From Prunella strophiata (Eukaryota > Chordata > Aves > Passeriformes > Prunellidae), in assembly GCA_036583965.1 (NCBI GenBank), contig JAZBQD010000030.1:109194162-109258161 (forward strand): a stretch of 64,000 bases of DNA, written 5' to 3'. Position numbers and translations under genes: made by a program. The notes beneath the pieces were generated by a model. The model searched no databases. It was not told where the DNA came from and saw only the letters and a list, made by a program, of their open reading frames with translations. The stretch's first letter is position 1. Each line of letters opens with the position of its first letter. Below, piece after piece: positions 34,790 through 47,657 of this stretch.

Positions 34790-37700
34790 CTTATCACTGC
34801 CCAGAGATCATTGTAACCTGCTGCCACTGAAATATCCCAGAACAGGCTGGGCTGCAAGGGACAGAGTTTCAGAAGAATTGTTAGTGGTCCATGGTCATGC
34901 CCAGTACTCCTGCTGCCAGGCCTTTAACCAATCCACAGATGAAACCCCATGCATTAAGATAAAACATTTCAAGTGAAGTCTCAGAATACTGCACTAAGTA
35001 TTTTCCACAGCTGCCAGATTATTATTATTAAATTTCTGCCTTGTGGGAATTCTGAAAGTCTTTTTGTTTTAAATGTGAACAGTTTCAAGTGGCAAAATTC
35101 CCTTTTTGGTTTTCAGCCAGCTCAATAAGGCAAGAGCACTGGCTCAGAGAATGGGGAAGACAGGTCACCTTGAGAAGTGAGACTGACTTTATGCTACTTC
35201 TCTCACTTACTGGTACTTTCTTCCTTAGCCCTGAGGATTTTTTGCAGATGAAGGAGAGACAAGTCTTCCCTGCAATGTTCTGTTCCCCAGTTCTGTATCC
35301 ATAAGTCCATGATCTGCCCAGTGGCTGCATGCAGCTTTTCCCTCATCCCAGTAAAAGAGACAACATTTAGGATCATGCCAATTTGTTTCCAGGAGGATGC
35401 TGTTTTGACACTGATACTTAGAGACAAATATTTATTTGGGGCAACCCTTGTTTATTTATCCTGCTTTGTTTTTCTTCCTGGACCAGTGGGAACAATCAAC
35501 AAGTTCATTTCCTTGTTGGGAAATGATGGCTGGACCTGTCAGTAAGCTCTCTAACCAAAAGAAGTTTTGGGTTCTGGTTTCTACCCAAGGCCACAATTTT
35601 TGTTGCTGTATGATTGCTTTCTCCTTATTTTCACTCTTTGGCTGATTTTTAATAGCCCTGCAGTCAAGCAGCACTCCAATGTCTTAATCTGCAACTTATC
35701 TCCAAGGAAACCCCCCCCAAGGATGGGACACATTTCATGACATGTGGTCAGTGGCTTGGGGATGGTCACCCATCATCAAAGAAAGAAAATTGTTTCATTA
35801 GGATACTTCAGGATACTTCACCCAACATCAGCTTTTACAAAGTCTGTAATTTATAACAGTTTTACAGTATAACAGCCTTTCTTGGCAGGCAATGTTTACA
35901 TATTGCCCAATTTCTACGTACATTTCAAAGATTATTGGTTAAAATGGTCAAAGGTACCATTACCATAAAACATCACATGCTTTATGCCAGAAAGTTGTGA
36001 TTTTTTTTCAGTTTAGACAGAGATTCATTTGTCTGCACAGGCAAAGGAAAGAGATAATTTTATTTTAATGTAAAGCCTGTATAATTCAAGAACTGAAGAG
36101 AAGGAAGTCCAGCATAATAAAGGTTATTGTGTAAATAGAGATGAGAGGGAAAAAAAAAAAAAACATCTTGAAAGAAATGTGACGTTTACATGGCACATTT
36201 AGAAAAAGTTCTTTCTCATTTCCAGGCCCTTTTAATTGTAAAAGGGCACCTATTTGTTAAACTGTATGACTTGAAGATTCTTGAGAGGTATAAAGATCAC
36301 AGATTATGGCTTTGGCTACTGTCCAGCATATGAAATCAAGGAGAGGAGGGAGTGAGTGTTGTAAAAGCTGTCACCATCAGTGGTTGTGCTGGGAGAACCA
36401 GTAGGCCTGGTGCAGCTTTAGCACTTGGTTTGCTTCCTGTGCAGTCCCTGCAGTGCCCCTTGACAAAATCAGAAGTGACAATGCTTGGTGTCCTGGAGCC
36501 CATCAGCACAGGGACAGTGGGAGCAGCCTCTGGAAGAAGAGGTGTGAGTGCCTGTGGGTGAGCAGCGTGGTAAAAACACCCACAGGGTCTTGGATTTAAG
36601 GGCTGCAGTGCCCCAGAACTTCAGGGAGTGGATCTGGCCGTAGACAGAGAGGAAAAGTAGCAAAAGAAGAGATGAGAAAGCACAAACCAGAATTTTTGGA
36701 AAACACTTCTTTTACCCCGCCTTTGTTAAAAATTAAAACAAATACCCACCAGCTGAAAAATTATATTGAATAATTGCACTTCAGATACTATGCCAACAAA
36801 ACACACATGGGCCGTGGTGATAAAACATTTTCTCCCAGTGGAACAAATCACTTATCAGGCTATGATACAAAGTAAGGAAACATTTCAGTACAAGTGAACT
36901 TTAGCTTCCACAATAGCTGCAATAAGGGAATGCTGACTTTCAGCAGCCTTATTTGGAGGAGAATTATCCAGACCTACCCACAGCCTTTACTTATCTGCTA
37001 TTGTGTAATTTTTAATGTCATATTTGCTTATACGTGCCCCATAATTATTTTCCACTAGAGACATGTACAGCTACTATTTTGCTGCCTCACATTTCCTTTA
37101 AATGTTCATCTTCCTCTTTGCTCAGCCACTTTGTCCTCTCACTTTCTTTCCATACCATGACCATTTCCTCTCTTTCATTCATTTTTATATTATTTCTTCC
37201 CTTTCTTTTGTCTTTTTCTTTTCCCATCTTTCATATTCTGTGAGACAAAAAGACTGTAGACTGTAATTTTTGCTTTTTCCCTATTTCATCCTCCATGATG
37301 TTTTCATCAAACTTGAGAAGAGAGAGAAAAATTTTGGGAAGGTTTTCATTTATCCTGCTCTCTCTAGTTTTTTCTGTGTCCCTTTCTCTATGTGAGGAAA
37401 CTAGCAGCTCATCCAGGAGAGGTTATTAGAGCCATGTCTGTACTGTGCTTTGGGGTGCCAGGAACCTGGAACAAGACATGGGGTTGCAATGCAGAGGAGT
37501 GATCAGAAACAGCACCTAAATTTTTCATTAGCCTAATATCAAGAGGAAGCTGAGATTCCCCTGAGAATCACAATTAAGCAGATTTGAAAAGCCTTGTGCA
37601 CAAAAGGAGATTGCAAAGGTGGTGTGACAGAAAGGTTTCTCTGTGAGGTCGAGGTGTTACTCCAAGGGCTGCTTCTGCCTGTTGCTGATGAGATTTTATT

Positions 37701-39735
37701 TTTTTTTTCATCACAGATAGTCTTAAAATATGGATATTTAAGTCTCATGACAGTGAAAAAAAGAATGAAAAGGAAAGCAAAACAGCCCTGCAAGCTCAGC
37801 AGGTGATACCACACTGGTATTAGTTAGAGCTTTTACTCATCTTTAATCTGGGGTTTTTTTTGTTTGTTTGTTTTTACAAATACTGGAGAAATGAAGGGAA
37901 TATGCAAATCCCACCAGAGGACAGATACTTTTTCTGTTCAATACATAATTTCCATATTATTCTTCATATTTGGAAGACACCCACAACTTCACAGGAGGTA
38001 AAGCAATTCCAAAAGCACCACCTTGCACTTGTATTAAGGAGACTGGGGGACACTATATGTGTTTTAGCAGTCAGATGTGTACAAAACAACAAATTTTGCA
38101 GGAAAAGGGTGCATCAGCTCTGTTTAAATATAGTGCCTATTTTCTGTGGACATTTCGTGTCTAGAGAGAACTTGTAGGTGCAGAAAGTCTGTTGACACTA
38201 CTTAGCCTAATCCAAGACTGTTGCATTTTTCTTCTTTTCTCTCCTCAGCAGAGCAAAGGGGTTGCAATGCACCAGGCTGCTCCTTGGTGGAAGCAGCAAG
38301 CAGTGCCACTGTGTGACCTTCTGTTGCTTTGACATGCTACCTTATAAGCTGGTAGCTTTAAGAAATGCAAGGCAGAAAAATTTAATCTCCTGGAACATGA
38401 CGTAAAGCCATTTAATTATTTTCAAGACATTCTTTGAGAATGACTGGGTCTGCTGCTTGAGGTGGGGCGTGTGCTTGTGACTAAAGGTTTGCACTTTCAC
38501 CAAAAAAGGCCTCCTGGGTGTCCCAGGGCTGCTCAGTCAGGCTGTTTCCTGGCCTGGCCTGGAGACTTGGAGATCATGGATGCTTTCCAACCAGGCTGCC
38601 AAGTTTTCAGGTCAGCCTGGGTAATTCTCAGGCTCACCCACTCCTGCCCACGAGCTGCAGTTTCAATGCCCCTGACAGCAAAGTGCTTTTCTTTGGCTGT
38701 GCTCCCACCAAGCACCCACAGCATGACTCCAGCCCTGCCATTGCAAAAGATTCAGGCTCCTGAGTATTAAGGATGGGTGAGAGATGAATGTTTTTGGTCC
38801 ACAGGGAATGCATTCTTCTTTCTCAGAATGGAAAAAAAAAAACCTGATATTTTTTTTCTCAAATTTTCTATGAGGCCAACCCCCACCCCCCCCCCAAACA
38901 CTCTTAAAAACCCCCTATTTGAACTGCTCTCAAAGTTTCATTTTGATAAAAAACTCATCTCATTCTTACTCCACCTTGAAAAATATTTTTTTTCATGTAC
39001 TATAAAATGAAAGTCAAACCCTGGTAACCCATCTTATTAAGCTGAAAATCTAAAACATTTGCTTCCAGAAGTTCAGGCTAGACCTTTGAAGACTTTCTCT
39101 ATGATATTTTGTTTTCCAAATGAGGGGTTTTTTTTTTTCATTTTTCTTTTAATTTTAGAGAAAATCCTTTATTTTTAACAAATTAACATTCTTAGCTTTT
39201 ATTTGGTTTTTTTAGTTTGGTTTTGGTGTTTTTTTTAATTTTTTTTCTGATGGGAAAGGTGCTACCATGGAAGATTTCCATGCAGCTCTGTAGTGAGCTG
39301 GCCCATGGAGATTCTGTGAATGATTTTACCAATCAGTGGTAGAGAAGAGAAACATTTGGAACAAAACTTGACTTAGGGTCTCCTCAGCTTCTCCACTCTC
39401 TCCAGTGATGTACCTGCTTCTCTTCCCTGTATTCTTGCACAAACCAACCACTCCCCCTAATCTAAAATATAGGCACAACTGAAGATTAGAGAAAAAGGGC
39501 TTCAGACACTGAAAGAAGTTGGAAAGATACTCTAATCAAGTATATAGATCTTCACAGAAATGTGGGAAGATCTAATCTGCTCTACAGTGGCTGAGATTCA
39601 GTGCTCTTCTCCTTTGATATTCCATTTTTTCTGAGGAGTGGTGTCTCCAAAGGCTGCATCTAAAGATCATTGAAGCCAGCTGAGAAGATCCCTTATAATG
39701 AATTTTTCCATAATTTTGAAAATCGTGACATTTAT
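34790..39735. other. Unique non-coding stretch
   Basis: No gene or interspersed repeat recognised. Contains an 11-bp tandem duplication (AGGATACTTC, about 35799-35818), a 9-bp stem hairpin (36226-36247), A14 near 36150 and a C run near 38880-38895. One exon-like segment at 37717-37802 is listed separately. Confidence 0.4.
37717..37802 (+). CDS. Candidate internal coding exon, unproven
   Basis: A strong acceptor (T-rich tract then TTCATCACAG) precedes 37717, and CAG|GTGATA follows 37802. The frame starting at 37719 is open for 28 codons up to the donor, beginning SLKIWIFKSHDSEKK, ending in TALQAQQ, and phase 0 at the donor. SLKIW resembles the closing strand of a WD40 blade, but five residues are not enough to call a family. 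A second frame of the same segment is open too, which weakens the case. The next exon-like segment on this strand (40500-40652) is compatible in phase. Confidence 0.18.
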
Positions 39736-39736
39736 G

Positions 39737-39790
39737 TTTTCTTTTTTATTTTCCTTTTTTTTTCTTTTTTTTTTTTTTTTTTTTTTTTTT
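39737..39790. repeat. T-rich tract ending in T26
   Basis: A TTTTC-interrupted run that ends in twenty-six T (39765-39790). Simple repeat. Confidence 0.9.
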
Positions 39791-39799
39791 CTAATTTTG

Positions 39800-42700
39800 A
39801 AGGAGGAAGAACTGCTAGCTTATTTATGCTCTCTTCTTTGCCAGCTGTGGTAGTATTAGGTTTTGAACTGAGCTCTAAGCCTTAATTACTGTAGCAGCAC
39901 TGCAAAAAAAGCCATTCTAATTCTGGGAATACAAACATTCTGTTGTCTCTCAAAAGTCTCAGCGACAATAAAATGTCTTTTAAAAGGTACTTATCTTTTA
40001 AAGCCAACTGCTCTGCTGTTCTTATCACCACCTTCAGCCTCTAGGTCTAGAAGCTTATAAGTTTCACCACTTTCCTTCTACAAAACCTGACCTAAAGGAA
40101 CCAAAGCAGGGCTGTGGGTACAGAGATGATTCTCCTCCTGAGGTGGGTGGAAGAATACATAGCACTGCTTTGTTAGAGAAAGGTTTTCCATCCATTCTCA
40201 GCCAAGGGAGACACAGTTCAAGTTCACATTTCAGCTGACCAGACAGGGCTATATGGCTCTCAAGGAGTTTCTGTGGCAATGGATGAAAATATTTGTATCT
40301 GGATTTGTCTTCTGCTGTTTTGTCAATACCAGAAAAGGTCAATGTTTTTCCTTGGTCAGGGAAAGATGATGTCTAGATTTACAGCAGCATGAAAGCTGAA
40401 AGAAGAAAAGCAAGAAGTAGTTTTGGCAAGTGGTGGATCCTTCAGTGTCCAGGAGCCATTAACCTATTAAAATAAAACTGTTTCTTTTTCTGTCCCCAGG
40501 ACACTTCAGTCATTCCCATAAACTCAGATCCTTCCAAGCAACTTGGAGGAAGCAAAGCTCCCCAAAAGGTCCCTGCTCATCTCTTCAAGCAGACACTGCA
40601 GAGAGAAAGCAACAGCTCATCAAGCCATAATGTCAAGAAAGGAAATGAATAAACTAATTCTCTTTTCCTCTTGCTAGCCCCAGCATTTAATTTTTGACTT
40701 TTAGAGTCTAAACATAGCAACATGGCACAAACAGAAGGTTTCCTAAATCTTAGGGAATTTCTATTCTTGTATTTAAAGCCCAAAGGAAATGTAATGCCTA
40801 TTCTGAATATCTTCAAAGTAAATCAACAACTAAGCACGATTCCTATCCCAGTGTTGCTGGAATGAGAAGCTAGATTCACAAAATGTTACACTATGGAAAT
40901 CTAGAGTAAGAGTGCATTAAATGTGAGTCTTGCCTAGTACACCATCACTTTTCTATCAGATTCCCATCCCAACCTCTTTTTTATGCTGTTCATTTCAAAT
41001 GTAGCTCCCCTACATCTTTTGCCTAGGAAATGAATACATGTAAGACCCCAGAGTGCATGATTCCAGCAGCATGAGGGAGCAGACATTTAAAAACACATTT
41101 ATCATTTCATGGAAGCCATTCCAGGTTGCTTTTTCAGAGAGTGATTGAAAGCAGTTTAGGAAATGTAGAACACTAAAATAAGAGGAAGATGGAGACACAA
41201 CTACTGGTATGCTCTCAAATTTTTTCAAGATCAGGATACTCGTGTATATAAGAGTAATTTCCACCAAGTGTAGTTTCAAATCAAAATTCTTGGTTTTCTT
41301 CAAGTAATGCAGCAAAAAGTTGTCAAGTGGCACACTTCAGGGTTAACAAAGCACTTGGCTGTTGCTCATGCCACTGTTGGATATAAGTGAATACAAAAAT
41401 AACTCATCAATGGTTTGAATTGGCATTGGATTTTTAAATCTGGTGGTTCTGATTTTAATTTAACATATCCTGTGGTGCAGTGTGTGAAATATGTACTTAA
41501 CCCAGATTGTTGTGAGATGAAAGCACACTCGTGTTTATTTTACATTATTTGCTGTAGTTTGTTGAAAGCCAACATTCCTGGGCAGTGAATGCAGCAGGGA
41601 TGAATCATTTGAACTAGGTGAGGGGTTAGCAGCTGGAAGAAAATGAAAGTTAAATAACTACATTAAATTTCAGCAAAATGGGTTAAAAAATGTAATGCTA
41701 GAGAAACTTGTATCTCCATTCTGAGACAAGGAATTATGGTACTTATTTCTATGGGTTTTCTACCAGAACTTCTAATGTCAGCTGTGATTAGAGGTAATTA
41801 ATATCACACATTTCCTACCTTCAGAACTGAGGTGCTGAAGCAAAGTTAAATACAAATTGCTACCAAGAGCTGTAGCAAATGCACCAAATGACAGTGTAGC
41901 ACCAGGGAATCAATCCTAATGATTCATATCACCATAGGAATCTTAATCAAGGACCAGGACATCACCAGATTGAGTATTGAATGGTTAAGGAAAAAAGATG
42001 GGCCCTGTGCTAGAGAGCTTAGCACTGAAGCAGAGGCCAAGGGAGAATGACAGAGTAGGCAAAGAGAAGGGAAAGCAGAACAAAATGATGGAACAGCAGC
42101 ACCAGAAATGAGCCCAGCACAGGGGCAGTCCACAGGAAAGATTTTCTGAGCTTGTAGCAGTGATTTTGACAGAAGACAAGAGGGTGGCTGCGTGGGTGTT
42201 TGTGGTGGGCCTGTCTCACACCTGAGTGGTGGGAGTGATGGGCAAAGGTGCCTGCCTGAAAATCTATCCAGTGGGCAAATAAAGCTTATATTAAGGGCTA
42301 GATGAGGGCAGAAATTTTATCTGGTGAGTGAGTGATGCACTTGAGCCTTAAAAGCAGAAGGAAGGGGCTTCTCCTGAGCATAGCAGGGCAGAGGAAAGGG
42401 CCAGAGCAGCAGCAGAGCAAAAGCCAGCCCTGAGGAAAGGATGCTCATGGCAGTGTTTGAGCTGGGTACAAGTTGGATGAGACAGTGCTTTTCAAGGCCA
42501 GAAGGAAAAAGAGGTGGGAGTAGCTGAGATTCGAAATGCCAGAAGCCTGCACAGGAATTTTAGCTGAAAGGAGACGAAAGGCCACAGAGTAAAGATGGAA
42601 TTGAGAAAAAAAAAAAATAAAAATCACTGAGGATGTGAGAAATCTGAGCCAAAGATGTCTCCTAGGATGTCTGTGAGACAGGCAGCATGCTCCTGAGGCT

Positions 42701-43820
42701 ATGGGGTACCTCCCAGAGCTGTCAGCTGAGCAGCTCTGCTCCCACCACGCTGGGCTGCAGCTGGGGGGGAGTTTTCTTTTGGGTGGTGTCAGAGGGAGAG
42801 GCCTCAGCTGGGAGAGATGGAGCAGGGAAGCAGATCTGGGAAAGGGAATTCGAGTTTGGGGCTGTAGGTGAGGTTGCACAGAGACAACATGAGGACACAG
42901 AGAGGAGCAGAAGAGACAAGCAGATGCAGAAGTTCCTGGAGAGTGGGGCAGTGAAGAGGAGCATCTGCAGAAGGAGACTTGAGCAAGGAGGAGAAGCCAG
43001 TGGGTCACCAAGAGAGGATGGTGGCTCCATGGGTGCCTGGCCATTGAGAAACTCAGGTGGTGTCCTCAGGGCTGTGCACTGCTCCTTGTGGTTTCACAGG
43101 CTGCTCTGCAGGGGTCTCTTGCTGGTCTCTGACTTTCTTCCTCTGTCTTCAGCTGCTCTGCTCTCCTTGCTCAGGTGTGAACAAACACCAAGGAGACAGA
43201 GGACAGGCTGGGACATCCTGCATTCTCTTGCAGCACTTGAAAGATCAGCATTACTGAAACCCAGAACCAGAAGAAGAGGTGTTGAAGGCTGTCAGAGTCA
43301 GGCAATCAGTCAGGCAGGTGCACTGAGGAGTACAGAGCTGGGAAAGAAGGGGCAGAACAGCAAGAGGCTTTCCTTGGGCTAGCAAACACTTGGGTTGCAC
43401 AGCTACAGGCTTCATCATCACCCTACTCCCCCGATTTCAGTTTTCAGAGACAGCATGGTTTAGTCCTTCATCATCCTGTCAGTCTGGTCCAGATGGCAGA
43501 CTCAGAGCAAAGCAGTTATTCACCAAGAGAGGGATTGGAAAAGGACAGTCTCTCTCTAAAAGCAGTAAAGTTGTATTCAGTGAAGACTGCACTATGTCTA
43601 AGGGCTGGACTGGTGCAAAATGAAGGTGGTCCTGTGACTTTGGTCATTCTTATGTCTGCATTTTATGTATAGCTTCTATAACTCTGAATAATACAAATTT
43701 TTTGTTTATCATAGGCTCTTGTCCTTCAAAAATCGTGGGAATACTTTGGCCAGATAAGTGTTTCCTGGTTGCTCTTTCCATTAATTCTCTCAGTCTTTAC
43801 TGAGGGGCAGAAAGACAGGG
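39800..43820. other. Unique stretch; purine-rich 41.9-43.4 kb
   Basis: 39.8-41.9 kb is ordinary AT-rich DNA. From about 41.95 to 43.4 kb the plus strand becomes purine-rich (AGAG, GGAAAG, GCAGAGG words), and long frames appear on both strands (minus 42445-43044, plus 42687-43382, 199 and 231 codons). They overlap antiparallel, contain low-complexity Ser/Leu- or Arg/Glu-rich protein and no known domain, so I regard them as a by-product of strand asymmetry. A transcribed but non-coding exon is possible. Confidence 0.4.
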
Positions 43821-43825
43821 ATGCT

Positions 43826-44082
43826 TAAATTTCTAGAATCATTAAGATTGGAAAAGACCTGTGAGCTCATTGAGTCCAACCCAGCACCTCCATGTCCACC
43901 ACTAAACCATGCCCCCACCTGCCACATCTTGACAGCTTCTGAACATTTCCAGGGATGGCGATTCCACCACTTCCCTGGGCAGCCTGCTCCAATGCCTGAT
44001 CACCCTCCCAGTGAAGAAATGTTCTCTGATATCCAATCTAACCATCCCCTGGTGCAGCTCCTAAGACTTCCTCTGGAGATGC
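43826..44082 (-). mobile_element. CR1 LINE 3' fragment
   Basis: Reverse-complement CR1 3' UTR: TAGAATCATTAAGATTGGAA, GAGTCCAACCCAGCACCTCC, CCACCACTAAACCATGCCCC, CCACCACTTCCCTGGGCAGC, TGCCTGATCACCCTCCCAGT and CCCCTGGTGCAGCTCCTAAG. It belongs to the same wording class as the copy at 59.7 kb. It ends about 110 bp before the CpG island. Confidence 0.93.
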
Positions 44083-44189
44083 TCGCTTAAATTCAGCACA
44101 CAGTTACCTGCTTGAGTTTTGGGCTGCTCTCTTCGAGGTGCAGAGGTTGTCAGTGCAGCTGCTGCTGCTGAAAGCCTTCACTGCCTCAC

Positions 44190-44512
44190 TTCTTTGCCAG
44201 AGGCCGTACCTCGTGCCCTGGACCGCTTCAGGATGCGGTGGCGGAGGGACGCGGCTGCGGCAGCGCCGCTGGAGCCGGGCGCGCTGCTGGCTCCCCGCAG
44301 ACGCTGGGGGCAGGCGGGGGGCTCATCCCGCGGGGATGAGGGATCCGAGGGTTCCCCTTCCACGGGGAACCGGGCGGGGATGCGGCGGCTGCAGCGCGGA
44401 GCCGCGGCCGCCCGGGGGAGCGCAGGCACCGCCGCCCGCTCCGCAACGCGCTGGAGCGGCGCTTGCGAGCCCCATCCAGAATGAAACACTTCCCCCCGTC
44501 CGTGCGTTACAT
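44190..44512. promoter_or_regulatory. CpG island, candidate promoter / first exon of an unidentified gene
   Basis: About 42 CpGs in roughly 310 bp, with GC far above the rest of the window, followed by CATAAATTTAAA (44509-44520) and a long pyrimidine/T tract (44522-44573). CpG islands of this density in vertebrates usually mark transcription starts. Both strands are open across it (minus 44178-44489, plus 44119-44484), with Ala/Arg/Pro-rich translations typical of GC-rich DNA. On the minus strand an ATG at 44489 leads to a GAG|GTACGG donor-like string at 44210. On the plus strand the only fair donor is TGC|GTGAGT near 44717. Strand and gene are undecided. Confidence 0.5.
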
Positions 44513-44521
44513 AAATTTAAA

Positions 44522-44541
44522 CTTTTTTTCCTTTTCTCTCT

Positions 44542-44573
<32 letters not shown>
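44522..44573. repeat. Polypyrimidine tract ending in T29
   Basis: CTTTTTTTCC-type pyrimidines, then twenty-nine T (44545-44573), placed immediately beside the CpG island. Simple repeat, though such tracts beside promoters can keep nucleosomes off the DNA. Confidence 0.9.
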
Positions 44574-44576
<3 letters not shown>

Positions 44577-44579
44577 ATT

Positions 44580-47500
44580 ATCGAAGATCTCAAATATTCC
44601 GAGAGAGGTTACAAAATGTGTTTACTTACAAATTTGGAAGTAGCGACAAGACGCAATGCAGTGAATTTGTCATCTGCTCATGACTAGCAGATGGTCCTCC
44701 TTCTTTGCAAGCGAACTGCGTGAGTCACATCTTGCCTGGTTTGTGGGATCGAGCCGAGGCGCTCCCTGGCACCAGGGTGGACAGAGTCGCCCATCCTGAT
44801 CGTGCCGCCTGCCCACACAGCCAGTGGGCTCCCTGGCACTGGGTGCATCTCACCGTGCCTTTTGGAAAGGTCCCTGGTCCCTCCTGCTTCCACGGCAGAT
44901 TGATCCGGGTGCACTCCTGTCTGTAGGAGACTGCTTCACGTGGCTCTCGCAGTGCAAAGGGATCTTTAAATGGGAACACATTGCATTAACATTTTACAGA
45001 CGAGCTGAAAGAGATAACTGGGAGTTATGCTTAAACAGACTCGTTTTTTAGCTGTGGGTGAAGCCAAAGTGGGAAATGCAAAAAAGCCTGATGAGACCCT
45101 TTTGCCTGGAATCAGTGCTGCTGCAGACCAGTGTTGCTGTGAAAACCCAGTTCCCTGCATCAAGGCATGATATGTTGAAGGTGGCTCTGAGCTGTGCTCT
45201 TAGTCAGTAATAAAACAGAACAAAATTAAATTAAAATAGTGCAACTCTACATTGGTCTAGAGGTCTGTGCAGAGCTTACAGATTTGGAGTTGCTTGTCCT
45301 GGTAAACAGATAAGGCTCAGTTTTATTACAGGTATGTTAGAAAGTTGTTTTACAAGATCTAACATTCTTTCCTGCCTTCCCTCTCTGGTTTGAGTTGATT
45401 TCTCTTTATAGCTTTTCCTCAGTTATGACACATTCCTGGTTTTGTCTTATCATGTAAATCTGCATGATTGGTTTTCCTCTAGATTTGTGTCTGTGTGTGT
45501 GTGTATTCTTCACAGCAGAGCAAGAGGGAGCAAGTTTAAATGATACAGAAGTGACACACTAAGAGTGATGGGGAAAATTCAGGGAAGACATCAACCTGAA
45601 AATGTTTTGAAACTGTTTTTTTGCAAAGTGGACAGGTTTCAGGTTGACAGGCTCTTTTAAAATGAATTCATTTCCAAAGCTGTCACTTATTTATATGACA
45701 TAAGTACTTGTTGCTCTTTGCTGGTTCCACTCACTCACACCAGCCATGGGTAAGTTGTGCACTCCTGCCAGATGCTCACATGCTTGCACAATGTGAGACA
45801 CACAAATTGTGTTTGACATTCTGTAGGTAGCAGAGTCCATGTGAATAATGCAAAGAAAGTGCTGGGTTTCCTTGCTTTTCAGTTTCTTCTGGAATGTTTT
45901 CTTGCCTGGTTTTCATAGAAGAGCACTCCAGATAAAGGCACTCTTCATAGGTAAGAACAGAGAAACAGTCCTCTTGTTTCTGAAAGAACTGCTGAAATCT
46001 GTGGAGGACAGTGAGGAAACTCATGTTAACCTGGATAATAAATCCAAACCTGGCACCAGGAGCTCTGATTTGGAGATCCTGGAGCTGTAACCAACCTGTG
46101 AGCACCATGGCACAGCCACAGTCCATCACTGACATTTCTTCCAAAGTCTTCTGTTTCAGAGGTCAGATGCTGCCCTGGGAATTGCCTCCCTGCAAGCAGA
46201 CAGAGTTTGAGCTGTCTTCTCTGTCTGAGCTCCTCAGCAGTAGCTGTGAAGGTGCTGGTGCTGAATTGTCATCCAGAATGTGGGAATGAGAGAGGAAGAG
46301 GAATTGAGGGCTGGTTGTAATGGAAACATGAGGGGGTTGCTTGCAGAGGTGGAGCGTCTTCAGGTTTGGGAAGGGTGACATTCTTGGGGGCCCCTGGGGA
46401 CTTCAGTGCATCTAACAAGCATCAGGGAAGCCCTCCAAGGTGCCAAGAATAGGTTTGTCCTCTTGGTCCCTGAAATGAGCCTCCTCTCTCCTCTCATTGC
46501 TGCCAATAAATCCAGGATTAGGAAGCTGACAGCCGCCTACATGTTCTGGAAGAACGCAGTGACCACATACAAAATTTATAGCCTACAATATTGCTGTAGG
46601 TGGGGATATAAAATACTTCTGTGGGGTTTTTAGGCTTGGGATTCCCCGTGGGTGCTGGCAGTGACATATCCTGATACATTATCCCCCTGCAGTGAGGCAT
46701 GCAGGAGGAGAGGGCTGGTGTGTTCCATGTCAGTGCAGAGTGCCAGGGACAGATGTTGTCCCAGGTGCTCTGGCAAGGTGCAGGTTACCTGTGTTTGATG
46801 CACCTTGAGCTTGGCTTTTGCTCCACAGTCAGATCCATTTGCCTCAGGTCAGTGCTGTTCTCTTTTTACTCTGTCAAAACCCTACAGGCCTGGCTGGTTG
46901 CCCTCTTGGACAGCTTCATTCACCACCTAAGACTCTCCCTTGGGGCCTCAGCAGATAACTGCATAAATGGGGAGCAGGCTTTCTAAAACATGGGCACCAC
47001 AGCTGGTCAGCATTAGCCTGGTGTGTTTTCCTTGCTAACAACATGCACTTCTCACCTGTGATTACTGTTGCTTCACCAGCTTTGGTGACTCCACGCTCAC
47101 AGAGGGGAAGGAGACAAAAAGGAATGCTTGAAAAGGTCAATGGGAGGCCCAAGTGTGAGGTCTGCAGAAGGAAAATGAATTCAACAGAAGTTGTGAATAG
47201 AAAGGAGTGGCACAGTGAGCTCACACAGGCTTGACATTCCTCAGTTTCTACAATGTCTGGGATCTGGACCTGAAAATCCTGGGTAAAACCATAACTCAGG
47301 AAGATGAAGTGCTAAAGGCTCTCACCTGTGTCTGCTTTGTTGCTGCTGGAAGTGGAGACTCATAGCTGTGAAATTTAGATGCTATGAAGGACCACTGGCC
47401 AGCCAGCTTCTGTGAGGTTTCACCTCTGAGCTGAAGTTGGCTTGCAGTGGGCAAGTTTCTCATCACTTTTGGGTAATTCACTGGGATGAATACAAAATGT

Positions 47501-47655
47501 TATTCATTCCAGCAAAAGAAGAGCTGCATCTCCATTGCAGGTGCTTTGGGTAAATGGGAAGCTCTGAAGACGTGTTCTGCAACTCCCAGTGAGACTTTAA
47601 ATAAGATACCTGGGAAACTGAAAAATGAAGCAGACACTGGAAAACCCATCATCTC
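44580..47655. other. Unique non-coding stretch downstream of the CpG island
   Basis: 44.58-44.98 kb is still moderately CpG-bearing (GTGAGTCA AP-1-like site at 44718-44725, CACGTG E-box at 44938-44943) and may be the island shore. Beyond 45 kb it is ordinary DNA with a (TG)n run at 45491-45504. No gene recognised. Confidence 0.4.
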
Positions 47656-47657
47656 AA

